The notes: generated by a model not told the origin, from the sequence alone. DNA of 64,000 bases from Vibrio amylolyticus (GCF_023145695.1 NZ_JAJHVV010000001.1:558001-622000); one strand, 5' to 3'; numbered from the stretch's first letter, positions 18,327 to 28,938 are shown. Made by a program: numbers and translations.

Positions 18327-20357
18327 TCAACTGTTTGTTATAAACTGCTGACGTAGCTTCTCTATCTCATCTCTTTTTTGAGCCGCTAGTTCAAATTCAA
18401 GATCTTGCGCGTGCTGGTACATTTGACCTTCAAGTTTAACAATTTCTTTATCAAGCTCTTGGGGGGTCAAAACAGTGTATGCCTTAGAGGGTTCCGCAAC
18501 CTTAGACAACGGCACCTGCTTGCCCTTGCGTTGATTTTTTGTTTTGGCAATATCGCCAATTTCCATAATATCTTTTACATTGCGTTTGAGAGCTTGTGGA
18601 ACGATACCCAGTTTGAGGTTATGCGCTTGTTGTTTTTCACGGCGACGATTGGTTTCATCCATCGCTTTCTTCATCGACTTAGTAATACGGTCACCATAAA
18701 GGATTGCCTTACCTTCGAGGTTTCTCGCCGCACGACCAATCGTTTGAATCAGCGACCGTTCAGAACGTAAAAAGCCCTCTTTATCAGCATCCAAAATAGC
18801 GACTAACGAAACTTCCGGCATATCTAAACCTTCTCGAAGTAAGTTAATGCCCACTAACACATCAAACTCACCAAGGCGCAAGTCTCGAATGATTTCAACA
18901 CGCTCAACCGTATCAATATCGGAGTGAAGGTATCGAACTTTCACATCATGCTCAGTCAGGTACTCAGTTAAGTCTTCTGCCATTCGTTTGGTCAGCGTTG
19001 TGACCAGTACCCTTTCATCTTTTTTCTCTCTTATCCTGATCTCAGACAGAAGATCATCGACCTGTGTCGCAACGGGCCTCACTTCCAATAAGGGATCGAG
19101 TAACCCTGTTGGTCTCACGACTTGGTCAGCAATATCATCCGCTGACTTTTCTAACTCATAGTTACCAGGGGTCGCAGAAACAAAAATCGTTTGTGGGGCT
19201 AAGGACTCAAATTCTTCAAATTTAAGCGGACGATTATCCAGAGCTGAAGGCAGACGAAAACCAAACTCAACTAATGTTTCCTTACGAGAACGGTCGCCTT
19301 TGAACATAGCGCCAATTTGTGGAACGGTAACATGTGACTCATCAATGATAAGCACACCATTATCTGGCAAGTAATCAAACAATGTAGGTGGCGGCTCACC
19401 CTCTTTTCGTCCACTGAGATACCGCGAGTAATTCTCAATGCCCGAGCAGAAACCCAACTCATTCATCATTTCCAAGTCAAACTGTGTTCGTTGGCTAATA
19501 CGCTGCTCTTCAAGCAACTTATTGTTGTCCATTAAGTAGGTTTGACGCTCTTTCAAATCCACCTTGATATGTTCAATCGCATCTAAAATACGATCTCTGG
19601 GTGTGACATAGTGTGTTTTAGGGTAAATCGTATAACGAGCAAGATCTCGCTGTTTTACAGCCCCCGTTAATGGGTCAAAAACACTGATACAATCAATTTC
19701 ATCATCAAACATCTCAAGGCGAACAGCATCTTGCTCGGATTCGGCAGGGAAAATATCAATCACTTCCCCACGAACGCGAAACTGACCACGTTCAAACGCG
19801 ACATCGTTACGTGAGTATTGCAGTTCCGCTAAACGGCGTAAGATATCGCGTTGATTTATCACATCGCCACGCGTAACGTGAAGCATCATTTTCAGATAAG
19901 ATTGAGGGTCACCTAGCCCGTAGATAGCAGAGACCGAAGCGACAATGATGGCGTCTTTTCTTTCTAAGAGCGCCTTAGTGGCCGATAACCGCATCTGCTC
20001 AATATGTTTATTCACCGATGAATCCTTCTCTATGAAGGTATCGGTCGTGGGCACATACGCCTCTGGCTGATAGTAGTCGTAGTAAGAAACAAAGTACTCT
20101 ACTGAGTTATTTGGAAAAAAGGATTTCATCTCTCCATATAACTGAGCAGCTAGCGTTTTGTTAGGCGCTAATAAAATAGCCGGTCGCTGAGCCTCAGCAA
20201 TGACATTGGCCAAAGTAAATGTCTTTCCTGAGCCTGTTACACCAAGTAGAGTTTGATGAGCCAACCCTGAATCTAATCCATCAAGTAGCTGCTTAATAGC
20301 CGTTGGCTGATCGCCTGCTGGTTGGTAATCAGACTTTAAATTAAACACTTTACTCAT
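18327..20357 (-). CDS. uvrB: Excinuclease ABC subunit B
   Basis: The start is the ATG at 20357 ([13 protein letters not shown], 676 residues), with GAGGG 5 bases upstream. The frame runs 39 codons further but lacks homology there. UvrB is the damage-verifying helicase of nucleotide excision repair, working with UvrA and UvrC. Seen are Walker A GVTGSGKT at residues 39-46, the beta-hairpin region [12 protein letters not shown], the DESH Walker B motif, helicase motifs up to QTIGRAARN and the C-terminal UVR motif ([26 protein letters not shown]). A LexA box about 40-55 bases upstream implies SOS induction. Confidence 0.97.
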   Translation of the reverse strand: MSKVFNLKSDYQPAGDQPTAIKQLLDGLDSGLAHQTLLGVTGSGKTFTLANVIAEAQRPAILLAPNKTLAAQLYGEMKSFFPNNSVEYFVSYYDYYQPEAYVPTTDTFIEKDSSVNKHIEQMRLSATKALLERKDAIIVASVSAIYGLGDPQSYLKMMLHVTRGDVINQRDILRRLAELQYSRNDVAFERGQFRVRGEVIDIFPAESEQDAVRLEMFDDEIDCISVFDPLTGAVKQRDLARYTIYPKTHYVTPRDRILDAIEHIKVDLKERQTYLMDNNKLLEEQRISQRTQFDLEMMNELGFCSGIENYSRYLSGRKEGEPPPTLFDYLPDNGVLIIDESHVTVPQIGAMFKGDRSRKETLVEFGFRLPSALDNRPLKFEEFESLAPQTIFVSATPGNYELEKSADDIADQVVRPTGLLDPLLEVRPVATQVDDLLSEIRIREKKDERVLVTTLTKRMAEDLTEYLTEHDVKVRYLHSDIDTVERVEIIRDLRLGEFDVLVGINLLREGLDMPEVSLVAILDADKEGFLRSERSLIQTIGRAARNLEGKAILYGDRITKSMKKAMDETNRRREKQQAHNLKLGIVPQALKRNVKDIMEIGDIAKTKNQRKGKQVPLSKVAEPSKAYTVLTPQELDKEIVKLEGQMYQHAQDLEFELAAQKRDEIEKLRQQFITNS

Positions 20358-20397
20358 CTTTCCCTCACTACAATACATCGCATAACCTTCATTATTG

Positions 20398-20413
20398 CTG
20401 TATATATATACAC
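20398..20413. promoter_or_regulatory. LexA (SOS) box upstream of uvrB
   Basis: CTGTATATATATACAC differs from the ideal gammaproteobacterial box CTGT(AT)8-type ACAG only at the last base. It lies about 40-55 bases before the uvrB start. uvrB is a known SOS gene. Confidence 0.8.
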
Positions 20414-20474
20414 CTGCAATGAAATTATTTAAGTTCATCTCTATTTCTGGATTTAGATCCTTATAAAGAATCAA

Positions 20475-20865
20475 TATGTGTAGGATTCCACCTAGCTATT
20501 TCAATCGGACTTTGTTACTATCTTTCGCCCTACTTCAAGATCCCCCTTGAAAATGCGCCATATTTATTCACACGATTTCCCCATTTTTGACTAAAATTAC
20601 CTATATTTTATTTTCTCTGCTCAGTAGCGCTAATCAACACCTCGTTTCTACTTTTATTAATTCCCTATAAAATACAAAGCATTAGCGAAATTTATAAATA
20701 CGAAAATGTTAGAGTATTTTATCTAATCAATCTTACTAAACGTTGTTCTACCGAGTAATTAACACACTTATCCACAAATTTAGTGGATAAGTAAATCAAG
20801 CCCAATAACAGCAAGGTGTACGAGAAAGTAAAGAATAATTCATTAAAAAATTTTGGCATTTTCTC
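20475..20865. other. AT-rich intergenic region with a DnaA-box inverted repeat
   Basis: About 450 bases separate uvrB from the tRNA promoter, and I see no coding sequence or RNA gene in them. The one clear element is a perfect 10-bp inverted repeat at 20766-20792 (ACTTATCCAC / GTGGATAAGT). Its left arm contains TTATCCACA at 20769-20777, an exact match to the DnaA box TTATNCACA. The right arm differs from a DnaA box at one base. Confidence 0.6.
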
Positions 20866-20876
20866 TATTCAAAGAG

Positions 20877-20905
20877 TTGACACCTTAAAAAGCTATCGTT
20901 AATAT
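20877..20905 (+). promoter_or_regulatory. Sigma-70 promoter of tRNA-Asn
   Basis: TTGACA (20877-20882) and TAATAT (20900-20905) are 17 bases apart, followed by a GC-rich discriminator (CGCCCCGC). This arrangement is typical of stringently controlled stable-RNA promoters. Confidence 0.88.
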
Positions 20906-20925
20906 TCGCCCCGCTTTACAGCAAT

Positions 20926-21001
20926 TCCCCTTTAGTTCAGTTGGTAGAACGGCGGACTGTTAATCCGTATGTCGCAAGTTCAAGTCTTGCAAGGGGAGCC
21001 A
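20926..21001 (+). tRNA. tRNA-Asn (anticodon GTT)
   Basis: 76 nt with encoded CCA. The acceptor stem pairs TCCCCTT with AAGGGGA. The D-loop has AGTTCAGTTGGTAGAA, the anticodon loop CTGTTAA has GTT at 20959-20961, and the T-arm carries TTCAAGT. The central half is almost identical to E. coli tRNA-Asn. It is followed directly by a terminator. Confidence 0.98.
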
Positions 21002-21007
21002 AATTTT

Positions 21008-21035
21008 AAGGCCCAGTCTTTTGACTGGGCCTTTT
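21008..21035 (+). terminator. Intrinsic terminator after tRNA-Asn
   Basis: The stem AAGGCCCAGTC / GACTGGGCCTT has a TTTT loop and is followed by T-rich sequence, starting a few bases after the tRNA CCA. Confidence 0.92.
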
Positions 21036-21257
21036 CCGTTTTTATGGCAAGATTTTCGCTATCAATACTATTCAACCGTTAACTGAAAGTTAAGTTTTCA
21101 CTGCATTAAATCGATAGTTTAATAACGCGTCCTCTCGCTATAATCATCAATTCATTAAGTTTTTACTCAAATTCCTTAAAACCTTACTGATCGTCAGTTG
21201 TTATTAGCCTAGCAAAGCACGATAATATTAGGATCGGAATTTCAAATACATATAATT

Positions 21258-21839
21258 ATGACCGAATATTTTTTGTTGTTGATTGGTACTGTACTCGTCA
21301 ATAACTTTGTACTGGTAAAGTTTTTGGGCTTATGCCCTTTCATGGGCGTTTCAAAGAAACTTGAAACCGCAATTGGTATGGGCTTGGCGACCACTTTTGT
21401 GCTGACGCTTGCCTCTGTATCCTCGTACCTTGTGGAAACCTATCTACTCGCTCCATTAGGTATTGAGTACCTTAGAACCATGAGTTTCATCTTAGTGATC
21501 GCCGTTGTCGTTCAATTTACTGAGATGGTTGTTCATAAAACAAGTCCAACACTCTATCGACTACTTGGTATTTTCTTACCTTTGATCACCACCAACTGTG
21601 CGGTGCTTGGTGTGGCTCTACTTAATATCATCGAAAACCATACGTTCATTGAATCTATCATTTATGGGTTTGGCGCAGCAGCAGGGTTCTCACTTGTTTT
21701 GATCTTATTTGCCTCTATGCGTGAACGCATTGCTGCCGCGGATGTACCAGGGCCGTTTAAAGGCGCTTCAATAGCGATGATAACAGCGGGCTTAATGTCA
21801 CTGGCCTTTATGGGCTTTACTGGTTTGGTGAAGCTATAA
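21258..21839 (+). CDS. rnfA: Rnf electron transport complex subunit A
   Basis: The 193-residue integral membrane protein has about six TM helices and the family segments [28 protein letters not shown] and [13 protein letters not shown]. RnfA and RnfE are homologous subunits (like NqrD/NqrE) that together hold an iron-sulfur cluster within the membrane. Rnf couples ferredoxin and NAD+ electron transfer to ion pumping. In E. coli the equivalent Rsx complex resets the SoxR sensor. It is the first gene of rnfABCDGE-nth. No strong Shine-Dalgarno sequence is visible before its ATG. It overlaps rnfB by one base. Confidence 0.96.
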   Translation: MTEYFLLLIGTVLVNNFVLVKFLGLCPFMGVSKKLETAIGMGLATTFVLTLASVSSYLVETYLLAPLGIEYLRTMSFILVIAVVVQFTEMVVHKTSPTLYRLLGIFLPLITTNCAVLGVALLNIIENHTFIESIIYGFGAAAGFSLVLILFASMRERIAAADVPGPFKGASIAMITAGLMSLAFMGFTGLVKL

Positions 21840-22435
21840 TGACGACCATTGTTATTGCTGTTCTCGCTCTCGTCGCACTTGCGGCGCTGTTTGGTGCAAT
21901 CTTAGGTTTCGCATCGATCAAGTTCAAAGTTGAAGCGGATCCGATTGTTGAACAAATCGACGGTATTCTTCCTCAAACTCAATGTGGCCAATGTGGTTAC
22001 CCTGGCTGTCGTCCGTACGCAGAAGCTATCGCAAATGGCGATAGTATTAATAAATGTCCTCCCGGAGGCCAAGCAACGATAGAAAAACTGGCTGACCTAT
22101 TGGGAGTCGATGTAGAAGAATCAGCTCATGATTTAGAAAACACCATTAAAACCGTTGCTTATATCCATGAAGATATGTGTATTGGCTGTACCAAGTGTAT
22201 TCAAGCCTGCCCTGTTGACGCTATTGTTGGCGGGACTAAAGCTTTACACACCGTTATAAAAGATGAATGCACAGGCTGTGATTTATGTGTCGCTCCCTGC
22301 CCAACTGACTGCATTGAAATGATCCCTCTCGCCCAAACCACTGAAAACTGGAAATGGCAAATGAATTCGATTCCAGTCGTCGATATTACCGACGCAACTT
22401 CCCAACCAGAAAGCCTTGAAGGGAAGCAGTCATGA
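21839..22435 (+). CDS. rnfB: Rnf electron transport complex subunit B (ferredoxin-like)
   Basis: The 198-residue protein has an N-terminal TM anchor (residues 3-25). A 4Fe-4S domain follows with C49, C52, C57 and C73 (CGQCGYPGC...NKCPPGG), then two ferredoxin motifs, [12 protein letters not shown] and [12 protein letters not shown]. It is thought to be the electron entry point of the Rnf complex on the cytoplasmic face. It shares bases with rnfA before it (TAATG) and rnfC after it (ATGA), so translation is probably coupled through all three. Confidence 0.96.
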   Translation: MTTIVIAVLALVALAALFGAILGFASIKFKVEADPIVEQIDGILPQTQCGQCGYPGCRPYAEAIANGDSINKCPPGGQATIEKLADLLGVDVEESAHDLENTIKTVAYIHEDMCIGCTKCIQACPVDAIVGGTKALHTVIKDECTGCDLCVAPCPTDCIEMIPLAQTTENWKWQMNSIPVVDITDATSQPESLEGKQS

Positions 22436-24915
22436 ACACACCATCGTTAATTGAGCAAATCAAAACAGGTAAGCTGTGGGATTTCCATGGGGGTATTCAC
22501 CCGCAAGAGAACAAAACTCAATCTAATCAACTACCACCTGTTTGGGCAGCGCTACCTAATGAACTTGTTGTACCTATCAAGCAACACATAGGTAAAGCGG
22601 GGGATTTGATCGTCAACAGTGGCGATAAGGTTTTAAAAGGCCAACCGCTTACTCAATACAACACAAGTATGATGCTGCCTGTTCATGCACCAACGTCTGG
22701 TGTCATTACCGCGATTGAACCTAGAGCAACGAATCACCCTTCTGGGCTGAGTGAAACGTGTATCGTCATCTCTCCTGATGGTCATGAGAATTGGTGTGAT
22801 AAGAACATCATCGAAGACTTCCGATCGGAATCCGCTGAAACGTTAATGGAACATATCCGCCTTGCGGGTATTTCCGGAATGGGCGGCGCTGGATTTCCAA
22901 CGGCAAAGAAGATTCAATCAGGGCTCTCCAAAACCGAGATTCTGATTATCAATGCGGCCGAGTGTGAACCGTTTATCACCTCTGACGATGTTCTCATGCA
23001 GCATTACGCCGATGAAATAATGATCGGCATTGACATCGTCGACCATATATTGGCACCGAAACTGACGATTATTGCCATTGAGGACAATAAACCAGAAGCC
23101 ATTAAGGCACTCGAGCTCGCGGCCAAAGATAAAGACATCGTTATTCGAGTTATTCCAACTAAATTTCCTTCGGGTGGTGAAAAGCAGCTGATCAAGCTTC
23201 TGACTAATCAAGAAGTTCCTAAAGGGGGGATTCCCGCTGAGATTGGCATGTTGGTGCAGAACGTTGCCTCAATGTATGCAATAAAACGTGCAATATGTCA
23301 TGGCGAACCTCTTATCCAGCGACTCGTTACTTTGACTGGACAGTGTTTTTCTCAGCCCAGAAATGTATGGGCACTCTTTGGGACAAGCGTTAAACACCTA
23401 GTTGAACAGTTCGAATACAAAGCGCAGAGAAAGAACCCCCGAATTATTATGGGTGGTCCTATGATGGGTTACACGCTACCTCATAGCAATATTCCAATTA
23501 CCAAGACCAGCAACTGCTTATTAGCACCAAGTGCCAATGAACTGCCCGCAAATCAATACGAAATGGCTTGTATTCGATGCAGTCAGTGTGCCGAGGTTTG
23601 CCCGTCTTCTTTACTTCCTCAGCAGCTACAGTGGCATGCCAAGGCAGAAGAGTTTGATAAGTGTACCGAACTTAATCTGCAAGATTGTATTGAATGTGGC
23701 GCTTGTGCTTACGTATGTCCAAGTGAAATTCCACTCGTTCATTATTATCGTCAAGCCAAAGCAGAGATTCGTTCGCGCAAAGAAGAAGCGCAAGCCGCAG
23801 AACGTGCTCGTCAACGGTTTGAAGAGAAAAATGCACGCCTTGAACGAGCAAAAGCTGAACGAGAAAACAAATTTAAAAAAGCGGCTGACAATCGTAGAAG
23901 TGAGATGAAGCAGAAAGGCGGCGATGACGCTGTCGCTGCAGCGATTGCACGAGTTAAAGCACAAAAAGAATCCGCGGAAAGTAATGCAGGAAATAAAGAG
24001 ATAAAACCTGCCGTAGCTGCCGCTATTGCAAGAGCAAAAGCCAAACAAGCACAAGCACAAGGTAAAGAGCCGGTTACTGAGCCTGATAACTCAGAAATGA
24101 GTAGATTAAGAGCAGAAAGAAAACAACGTGCTCGCGATGAAAAGCGTCAACAGCAAAATGTAAATGAAGCCACTCCATCAACAGATTCACAAGATGCCAA
24201 TAATGCTGACATCATTGAAGGTGTAACAGAGAAAGATCCAAAGAAAGCAGCAATTGCCGCGGCAGTAGCTAGAGCTAAAGCACGGAAAGCTAAACAGGAA
24301 ACATCAGATATATCACCTAACAGTGAGCCTGCTGAACCTGTCAACGACGATCCTAAAAAAGCAGCCGTTGCTGCTGCGATTGCTAGAGCCAAAGCACGAA
24401 AAGCCAAACAGGAAACATCAGATGATGCTCCTAGCAGTGAGTCAGCTGAACCTGTCAACGACGATCCTAAAAAAGCCGCCGTTGCTGCTGCGATTGCCAG
24501 AGCTAAAGCACGAAAAGCCAAACAGGAAGCATCAGATGAGACACCTAACAGTGAGCCAACTGAGCCTGTCAACGACGATCCGAAAAAAGCCGCCGTTGCT
24601 GCTGCGATTGCCAGAGCGAAAGCACGAAAAGCCAAGCAGGAAGCATCAGATGAGACACCTAACAGTGAGGCAACTGAATCTGTAAACGACGATCCTAAAA
24701 AGGCCGCTGTCGCTGCTGCGATAGCCAGAGCGAAAGCACGAAAAGCCAAACAGGAAGCATCAGCTGATGCACCTAGCAGTGAGCCAACTGAACCTGTAAA
24801 CGACGACCCGAAAAAAGCGGCAGTTGCTGCTGCGATTGCCAGAGCTAAAGCACGTAAAGCAAAGCAAGAGGCACTAGCATCAGAACCACAAGATAATACC
24901 AAGGAGAAAAACTAG
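22432..24915 (+). CDS. rnfC: Rnf electron transport complex subunit C
   Basis: 827 residues; E. coli RsxC has about 740. The N-terminal part binds NADH and FMN ([13 protein letters not shown] near residue 150, with [16 protein letters not shown] further on). Two ferredoxin motifs follow: [12 protein letters not shown] near 379 and [12 protein letters not shown] near 418. After about residue 440 the chain becomes a highly charged Ala/Lys/Arg-rich helical tail. The tail includes six tandem 38-residue repeats from residue 602, each with the core [18 protein letters not shown]. RnfC is the peripheral NADH-oxidising subunit. The tail role is unknown and its length varies in the family. Confidence 0.95.
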   Translation: MNTPSLIEQIKTGKLWDFHGGIHPQENKTQSNQLPPVWAALPNELVVPIKQHIGKAGDLIVNSGDKVLKGQPLTQYNTSMMLPVHAPTSGVITAIEPRATNHPSGLSETCIVISPDGHENWCDKNIIEDFRSESAETLMEHIRLAGISGMGGAGFPTAKKIQSGLSKTEILIINAAECEPFITSDDVLMQHYADEIMIGIDIVDHILAPKLTIIAIEDNKPEAIKALELAAKDKDIVIRVIPTKFPSGGEKQLIKLLTNQEVPKGGIPAEIGMLVQNVASMYAIKRAICHGEPLIQRLVTLTGQCFSQPRNVWALFGTSVKHLVEQFEYKAQRKNPRIIMGGPMMGYTLPHSNIPITKTSNCLLAPSANELPANQYEMACIRCSQCAEVCPSSLLPQQLQWHAKAEEFDKCTELNLQDCIECGACAYVCPSEIPLVHYYRQAKAEIRSRKEEAQAAERARQRFEEKNARLERAKAERENKFKKAADNRRSEMKQKGGDDAVAAAIARVKAQKESAESNAGNKEIKPAVAAAIARAKAKQAQAQGKEPVTEPDNSEMSRLRAERKQRARDEKRQQQNVNEATPSTDSQDANNADIIEGVTEKDPKKAAIAAAVARAKARKAKQETSDISPNSEPAEPVNDDPKKAAVAAAIARAKARKAKQETSDDAPSSESAEPVNDDPKKAAVAAAIARAKARKAKQEASDETPNSEPTEPVNDDPKKAAVAAAIARAKARKAKQEASDETPNSEATESVNDDPKKAAVAAAIARAKARKAKQEASADAPSSEPTEPVNDDPKKAAVAAAIARAKARKAKQEALASEPQDNTKEKN
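24235..24870 (+). repeat. Six 114-bp tandem repeats inside rnfC
   Basis: Repeat starts are at 24235, 24349, 24463, 24577, 24691 and 24805, exactly 114 bases (38 codons) apart; the last copy is only the 22-residue core. Each has a conserved core ([18 protein letters not shown] then AKQE) and a more variable acidic Ser/Pro/Glu spacer. Copies differ at scattered, mostly silent positions, so they are old enough to have diverged. Copy number may vary between strains. Confidence 0.95.
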
Positions 24916-25961
24916 TGGCCTTTTTTATTACCAGCTCCCCACACGCTCATAGTAAAAAAAGCACTCCCGAGCTCATGAAATGGGTGATGATTGCTGCATT
25001 ACCTGGCCTTATCGCTCAGAGTTACTATTTCGGTTGGGGCACCATTATCCAACTGATTCTGGGGATCGTTGTTGCGCTACTCCTTGAAACCGCCGTTTTG
25101 CTAATTAGAAAGCGTCACCCTATTTCTGGTCTTCGCGATTACAGTGTTTTAGTAACTGCGTGGTTATTAGCCATCGCTATTCCACCCTATTCACCTTGGT
25201 GGGTTATCGTGGTTGGACTTATTTTTGCGGTTGTTATAGCGAAGCACTTATATGGTGGGATCGGCCAAAATATATTCAATCCAGCGATGGTCGCGTATGT
25301 CGTACTACTTATCTCTTTTCCGGTACAGATGACTTCATGGGTTGCTCCTATCCAATTAAGCCAAGACCCTGTTCACTTTGTTGACGCTTTCTCACTGATT
25401 TTTAGTGGCTTCAATCATGAAGGTCTTTCTCTTGCTCAGATTAGAACTGGCATTGACGGCGTAACAATGGCGACACCTTTAGACGCTTATAAATCCGCAC
25501 TGCACGCTGGTAGCACGGCATCAGAAGCCATGCAGCAGCCTCAATTTGATGGTCTAGCTGGAATCGGATGGGAATGGGTCAACCTCGCTTATCTCGCTGG
25601 AGGGCTTCTTCTAATTAAACTACGAGTGATTAATTGGCATATTCCCGTGGCTTTTCTCGCCAGTCTCTTACTGGTTAGTACTGTTTTCTCTGTCATAACA
25701 CCAGGAGAGACGGCAAGCCCAATTCTACACCTATTATCAGGGGCTACTATGTTAGGAGCATTCTTCATCGCCACCGACCCTGTGTCTGCTTCAACGACAG
25801 TGAAAGGTCGCCTAATTTTTGGTGCCTTTATTGGCGCTTTAGTCTTTGTTATTCGAAGCTGGGGTGGTTTTCCTGATGGTGTCGCTTTCGCTATTTTACT
25901 CGCTAATATGTGTGTACCTATGATCGACTACTACACCAAACCACGTACCTACGGACACTAA
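24915..25961 (+). CDS. rnfD: Rnf electron transport complex subunit D
   Basis: The start is a GTG at 24915 overlapping the rnfC stop, with AAGGAG 8 bases upstream. The 348-residue membrane protein has about nine or ten TM helices and is related to NqrB. The motif [10 protein letters not shown] places Thr at residue 187, the position that carries covalent FMN in V. cholerae Rnf[24 protein letters not shown] and [20 protein letters not shown] are further family landmarks. It is part of the ion-translocating membrane core. Confidence 0.96.
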   Translation: MAFFITSSPHAHSKKSTPELMKWVMIAALPGLIAQSYYFGWGTIIQLILGIVVALLLETAVLLIRKRHPISGLRDYSVLVTAWLLAIAIPPYSPWWVIVVGLIFAVVIAKHLYGGIGQNIFNPAMVAYVVLLISFPVQMTSWVAPIQLSQDPVHFVDAFSLIFSGFNHEGLSLAQIRTGIDGVTMATPLDAYKSALHAGSTASEAMQQPQFDGLAGIGWEWVNLAYLAGGLLLIKLRVINWHIPVAFLASLLLVSTVFSVITPGETASPILHLLSGATMLGAFFIATDPVSASTTVKGRLIFGAFIGALVFVIRSWGGFPDGVAFAILLANMCVPMIDYYTKPRTYGH

Positions 25962-25969
25962 GGGAAGTT

Positions 25970-26605
25970 ATGCTCGCGGCTATTCGTAAAAACGGACTCA
26001 CACTGGCTATTTTTGCTTGTGCTTCAACTGGGCTTGTAGCGGTTACTCATTATTTGACAAAAGATCGAATTCACCTTCAAGAAAAGGCTCAACTTCTTTC
26101 TACACTCAATCAGGTGATTCCGCATGATCTTCACGATAATGACCTTTATCAATCTTGTAGTTTAGTATCCAATGCCTCCCTTGGTACTAACGATCCAATG
26201 CCGGCTTATTTTGCTACATTAAATGATGAGCCAAGTGCTATAGCTATTGAAGCGATAGCCCCAGATGGGTACAACGGCACGATTAGAATCATTGTTGGTA
26301 TTAACCAGCAAGGTTACATTACTGGCACTCGTGTACTCTCCCATCAAGAAACACCAGGGCTTGGTGACAAAATTGATTTACGTGTCAGTGACTGGATATT
26401 GAGTTTTACTGGAAAAACAGTGACTGAATCAAACTTGGGAAGCTGGAATGTACGTAAAGACGGTGGGCAATTTGATCAGTTCACCGGCGCAACCATTACA
26501 CCAAGAGCCGTTGTTGGCGCAGTGAAAAATGCGGTTAACTTTGTAAATCAAAATAAACAGCAGCTCATCGATCAAGAATTCAACTGTGGAGGCTCTAATG
26601 AGTGA
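25970..26605 (+). CDS. rnfG: Rnf electron transport complex subunit G (covalent flavoprotein)
   Basis: The start is the ATG at 25970 (MLAAIRKNG, 211 residues), with AGGGAAG just upstream and 8 bases after the rnfD stop. One N-terminal TM helix (about residues 10-28) precedes a periplasmic FMN-binding domain. The flavinylation motif reads [11 protein letters not shown], with the FMN-accepting Thr at 175, the same number as reported for V. cholerae Rnf[12 protein letters not shown] is another family signature. It overlaps rnfE by 8 bases. Confidence 0.96.
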   Translation: MLAAIRKNGLTLAIFACASTGLVAVTHYLTKDRIHLQEKAQLLSTLNQVIPHDLHDNDLYQSCSLVSNASLGTNDPMPAYFATLNDEPSAIAIEAIAPDGYNGTIRIIVGINQQGYITGTRVLSHQETPGLGDKIDLRVSDWILSFTGKTVTESNLGSWNVRKDGGQFDQFTGATITPRAVVGAVKNAVNFVNQNKQQLIDQEFNCGGSNE

Positions 26606-27287
26606 CCATAAATCACTATTGAAGAATGGCCTTTGGGATAATAACCCAGCTCTCGTTCAACTGCTTGGGCTTTGTCCATTATTAGCCGTTTCATCGACAG
26701 TAACCAATGCGCTAGGGCTAGGCATCGCAACTCTGCTTGTTTTGGTCGGTTCCAACGTTATCGTCTCTCTAGTAAGAGATTACGTACCAAAAGAAGTACG
26801 TATACCTGTTTTTGTAATGATCATCGCCTCACTGGTCACCTGCGTTCAATTGCTAATGAATGCCTATACTTATGGCCTTTATTTGTCACTGGGTATTTTC
26901 ATTCCTCTTATCGTAACTAACTGTGTCATTATTGGTCGTGCAGAGGCCTTTGCCTCTAAGAACGAAGTATTACCCTCTGCTCTTGATGGGCTCTGGATGG
27001 GGCTTGGTATGACAGCGGTTCTCGTACTCCTTGGTGCAATGCGCGAAGTACTTGGTAACGGTACTCTCTTCGATGGTGCTGATATTTTGTTAGGCGATTG
27101 GGCTCAGTCACTAAGAATCGAAGTCTTTCAATTTGATAATAGCTTCTTACTTGCCCTTCTTCCTCCAGGAGCTTTTATCGGGGTAGGATTCATCATTGCG
27201 ATCAAAAATGTTATCGATACCCAAATTAAATCTCGACAGCCTAAAGCTAAAAAAGAAGCAATTGAGCGTGCGCGGGTAACAAACTAA
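26598..27287 (+). CDS. rnfE: Rnf electron transport complex subunit E
   Basis: The start is the ATG at 26598 ([13 protein letters not shown], 229 residues), preceded by GGAGG at 5 bases. The membrane protein is homologous to RnfA/NqrD, with about six TM helices, [28 protein letters not shown] near the start and [17 protein letters not shown] in the middle. The conserved Cys residues near these motifs match those in RnfA and probably hold the shared intramembrane cluster. It is the last rnf gene; nth follows 27 bases later. Confidence 0.96.
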   Translation: MSDHKSLLKNGLWDNNPALVQLLGLCPLLAVSSTVTNALGLGIATLLVLVGSNVIVSLVRDYVPKEVRIPVFVMIIASLVTCVQLLMNAYTYGLYLSLGIFIPLIVTNCVIIGRAEAFASKNEVLPSALDGLWMGLGMTAVLVLLGAMREVLGNGTLFDGADILLGDWAQSLRIEVFQFDNSFLLALLPPGAFIGVGFIIAIKNVIDTQIKSRQPKAKKEAIERARVTN

Positions 27288-27314
27288 ATCAGGCGTTAAT
27301 TAAGTGACAAAATA

Positions 27315-27956
27315 ATGAATAAAGACAAACGGCTAGTCATTTTAGAGCGACTAAGAGACAACAATCCAAAACCAGAAACCGAGCTTAACTGGAGCACACC
27401 TTTTGAGCTGCTTATCGCTGTCTTACTTTCAGCGCAAGCGACCGATGTCAGTGTCAATAAAGCCACTGACAAACTTTATCCTGTCGCCAATACGCCACAG
27501 TCGATTCTCGATCTAGGCGTAGACGGAGTAAAAGAGTATATAAAAACAATTGGTCTATTTAATTCAAAAGCAGAGAACGTCATTAAGACATGTCGATTGC
27601 TCGTCGAACTTCACAATAGCGAAATACCAGAGAACCGAGAGGCCTTAGAAGCGCTTCCTGGCGTTGGTCGAAAAACCGCTAATGTCGTTCTTAATACCGC
27701 ATTTGGCTGGCCAACCATCGCTGTCGATACCCATATTTATCGAGTCTCAAATCGTACTAAGTTTGCGATGGGCAAAACGGTCGATGATGTTGAGCAAAAA
27801 CTGCTTAAAGTTGTGCCTAAAGAGTTTAAAGTCGATGTGCATCACTGGTTAATATTGCACGGTCGCTACACTTGCATTGCGCGAAAACCACGCTGTGGAA
27901 GCTGCATGATAGAAGACCTGTGTGAATTCAAAGAAAAAGTATACCCAGAAAGCTAG
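27315..27956 (+). CDS. nth: Endonuclease III
   Basis: The 213-residue protein has the standard length. This base-excision DNA glycosylase/AP lyase removes oxidised pyrimidines. The helix-hairpin-helix LPGVGRKTANVVL is followed by the catalytic-Asp region VDTHIYRVSNR, and the C-terminal 4Fe-4S loop has CX6CX2CX5C (CIARKPRCGSCMIEDLC). The catalytic Lys lies in the LLSAQATDVSVNKAT region. It is co-directional with rnfE and probably co-transcribed, as in E. coli (rsx-nth). Confidence 0.97.
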   Translation: MNKDKRLVILERLRDNNPKPETELNWSTPFELLIAVLLSAQATDVSVNKATDKLYPVANTPQSILDLGVDGVKEYIKTIGLFNSKAENVIKTCRLLVELHNSEIPENREALEALPGVGRKTANVVLNTAFGWPTIAVDTHIYRVSNRTKFAMGKTVDDVEQKLLKVVPKEFKVDVHHWLILHGRYTCIARKPRCGSCMIEDLCEFKEKVYPES

Positions 27957-27965
27957 GAGCCTATA

Positions 27966-28382
27966 ATGTCAAACGGAAGAGTTCTTCACACGATGCTACG
28001 TGTTGGAAACTTAGATAAATCTATTGAGTTCTACACTAAAGTAATGGGCATGACCTTACTAAGAACCAATGAAAATAAAGAGTATGAATATACATTAGCC
28101 TTCGTCGGCTATGGTGATGAATCCCAAGGTTCAGTGATTGAACTTACTTACAATTGGGGAACTACTGAGTATGACCTAGGGAACGCTTTTGGTCATATCG
28201 CTATTGGCGTAGAGGATGTCTATTCTACTTGTGACGCCATTAAAGCCGCTGGCGGTATCGTAACTCGTGAAGCAGGCCCAGTGAAAGGTGGTACTACTGA
28301 GATTGCTTTTGTCAAAGATCCTGATGGTTACATGATCGAGCTGATTCAACGTAAGCAAGCATCAGAAGGTTTAGGTAGCTAA
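27966..28382 (+). CDS. gloA: Lactoylglutathione lyase (glyoxalase I)
   Basis: The 138-residue protein converts the methylglyoxal-glutathione hemithioacetal to S-lactoylglutathione. The four metal ligands of the Ni2+-type enzyme can be placed at H8, E59, H77 and E125 (in [22 protein letters not shown] and YMIELIQR). [17 protein letters not shown] is the expected glutathione-side segment. It starts 9 bases after the nth stop, behind GGAG, so it may be read from the rnf-nth transcript as well. A weak hairpin follows. Confidence 0.96.
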   Translation: MSNGRVLHTMLRVGNLDKSIEFYTKVMGMTLLRTNENKEYEYTLAFVGYGDESQGSVIELTYNWGTTEYDLGNAFGHIAIGVEDVYSTCDAIKAAGGIVTREAGPVKGGTTEIAFVKDPDGYMIELIQRKQASEGLGS

Positions 28383-28417
28383 AGTTTAGGTGATAAGGTT
28401 TAAGAATAATCTATAAA

Positions 28418-28442
28418 AAGGCAGCCATGTGTTGCCTTTTTT
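28418..28442 (+). terminator. Probable intrinsic terminator after gloA
   Basis: A short stem, AAGGCA pairing with TGCCTT, is followed by TTTTTT. The stem is only about 6-7 bp. Confidence 0.6.
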
Positions 28443-28500
28443 GCTTCTCGATGTTAATAATAATTCTCATTTTTATTTAAAGCATTTATGGGGAAGTTTA

Positions 28501-28938
28501 ATGAGTGTAACAAATTGGGAAAAGCATACTCTGCTTGCCGATATTGCGATGCAGCAAAGCGATAGCTTGAGAAGTATTTTGCATTATCAACAAGCCTTAA
28601 CGATCAGTGAAGACCTCACGCACTCTGAAGATATCGACATTGAAGATCGGCTGATTGTCTCTGTGATCTCTTGTCACAATATGGCAAAGTTCTGGCGTAC
28701 TATGGGAGATGAAAAATACGAATTAAAGTACTTACAGCTCGCATCTGAAAAAGTCCTATCTTTAGTTCCACAATGTGCAAACAGCCAATGCGACTCCTAT
28801 ATCGACTCACTTGGCTGCTGTAAAAAAGCGCTTATAGAGTTTTTGAAGCGTCACCCTAACCCATACATAGCAAAACAAGTTAGCCACCTAGACTCAGCGA
28901 CTAACTGTAACCTTATATCGATGTTTAAACTCAACTAG
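28501..28938 (+). CDS. Conserved hypothetical protein (possibly DUF2753)
   Basis: The start is the ATG at 28501 (MSVTNWEKH, 145 residues) because GGGGAAG stands 4 bases before it. The frame continues upstream into the terminator and is unlikely to be coding there. The protein is soluble and probably all-helical, with two segments that resemble tetratricopeptide-like helical pairs (HYQQALTISEDL and KYLQLASEKVL). It has several Cys residues (CANSQCDSY, LGCCKKAL). I think it is the Vibrio DUF2753 family, from memory only. An AT-rich stretch upstream (28451-28475) weakly resembles a Fur box. Confidence 0.7.
   Translation: MSVTNWEKHTLLADIAMQQSDSLRSILHYQQALTISEDLTHSEDIDIEDRLIVSVISCHNMAKFWRTMGDEKYELKYLQLASEKVLSLVPQCANSQCDSYIDSLGCCKKALIEFLKRHPNPYIAKQVSHLDSATNCNLISMFKLN

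Noticed and set aside
20358..20474. Extended N-terminus for UvrB (39 more codons)
   Set aside because: The extension overlaps the LexA box and has no family match; the ATG at 20357 has GAGGG at proper spacing.
20926..21001. tRNA-Asn as an integration site for a prophage or island
   Set aside because: There is no integrase, no repeated tRNA 3' end and no foreign-looking genes on either side; rnf and uvrB are core genes.
24235..24870. Regularly spaced repeats considered as a CRISPR array
   Set aside because: The period is 114 bases, repeats and spacers are both coding in frame with rnfC, and there are no cas genes.
24147..24902. A 251-codon open frame on the minus strand opposite the rnfC repeats, plus other frames there
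   Set aside because: It is a mirror of the Ala/Lys/Arg-rich repeat codons. Its protein is low-complexity Ala-rich, it has no ribosome-binding site, and the plus strand is clearly coding.
28451..28475. Fur box upstream of the hypothetical gene at 28501
   Set aside because: The stretch is AT-rich but matches the 19-bp Fur consensus poorly, so it is mentioned only as weak in the gene entry.
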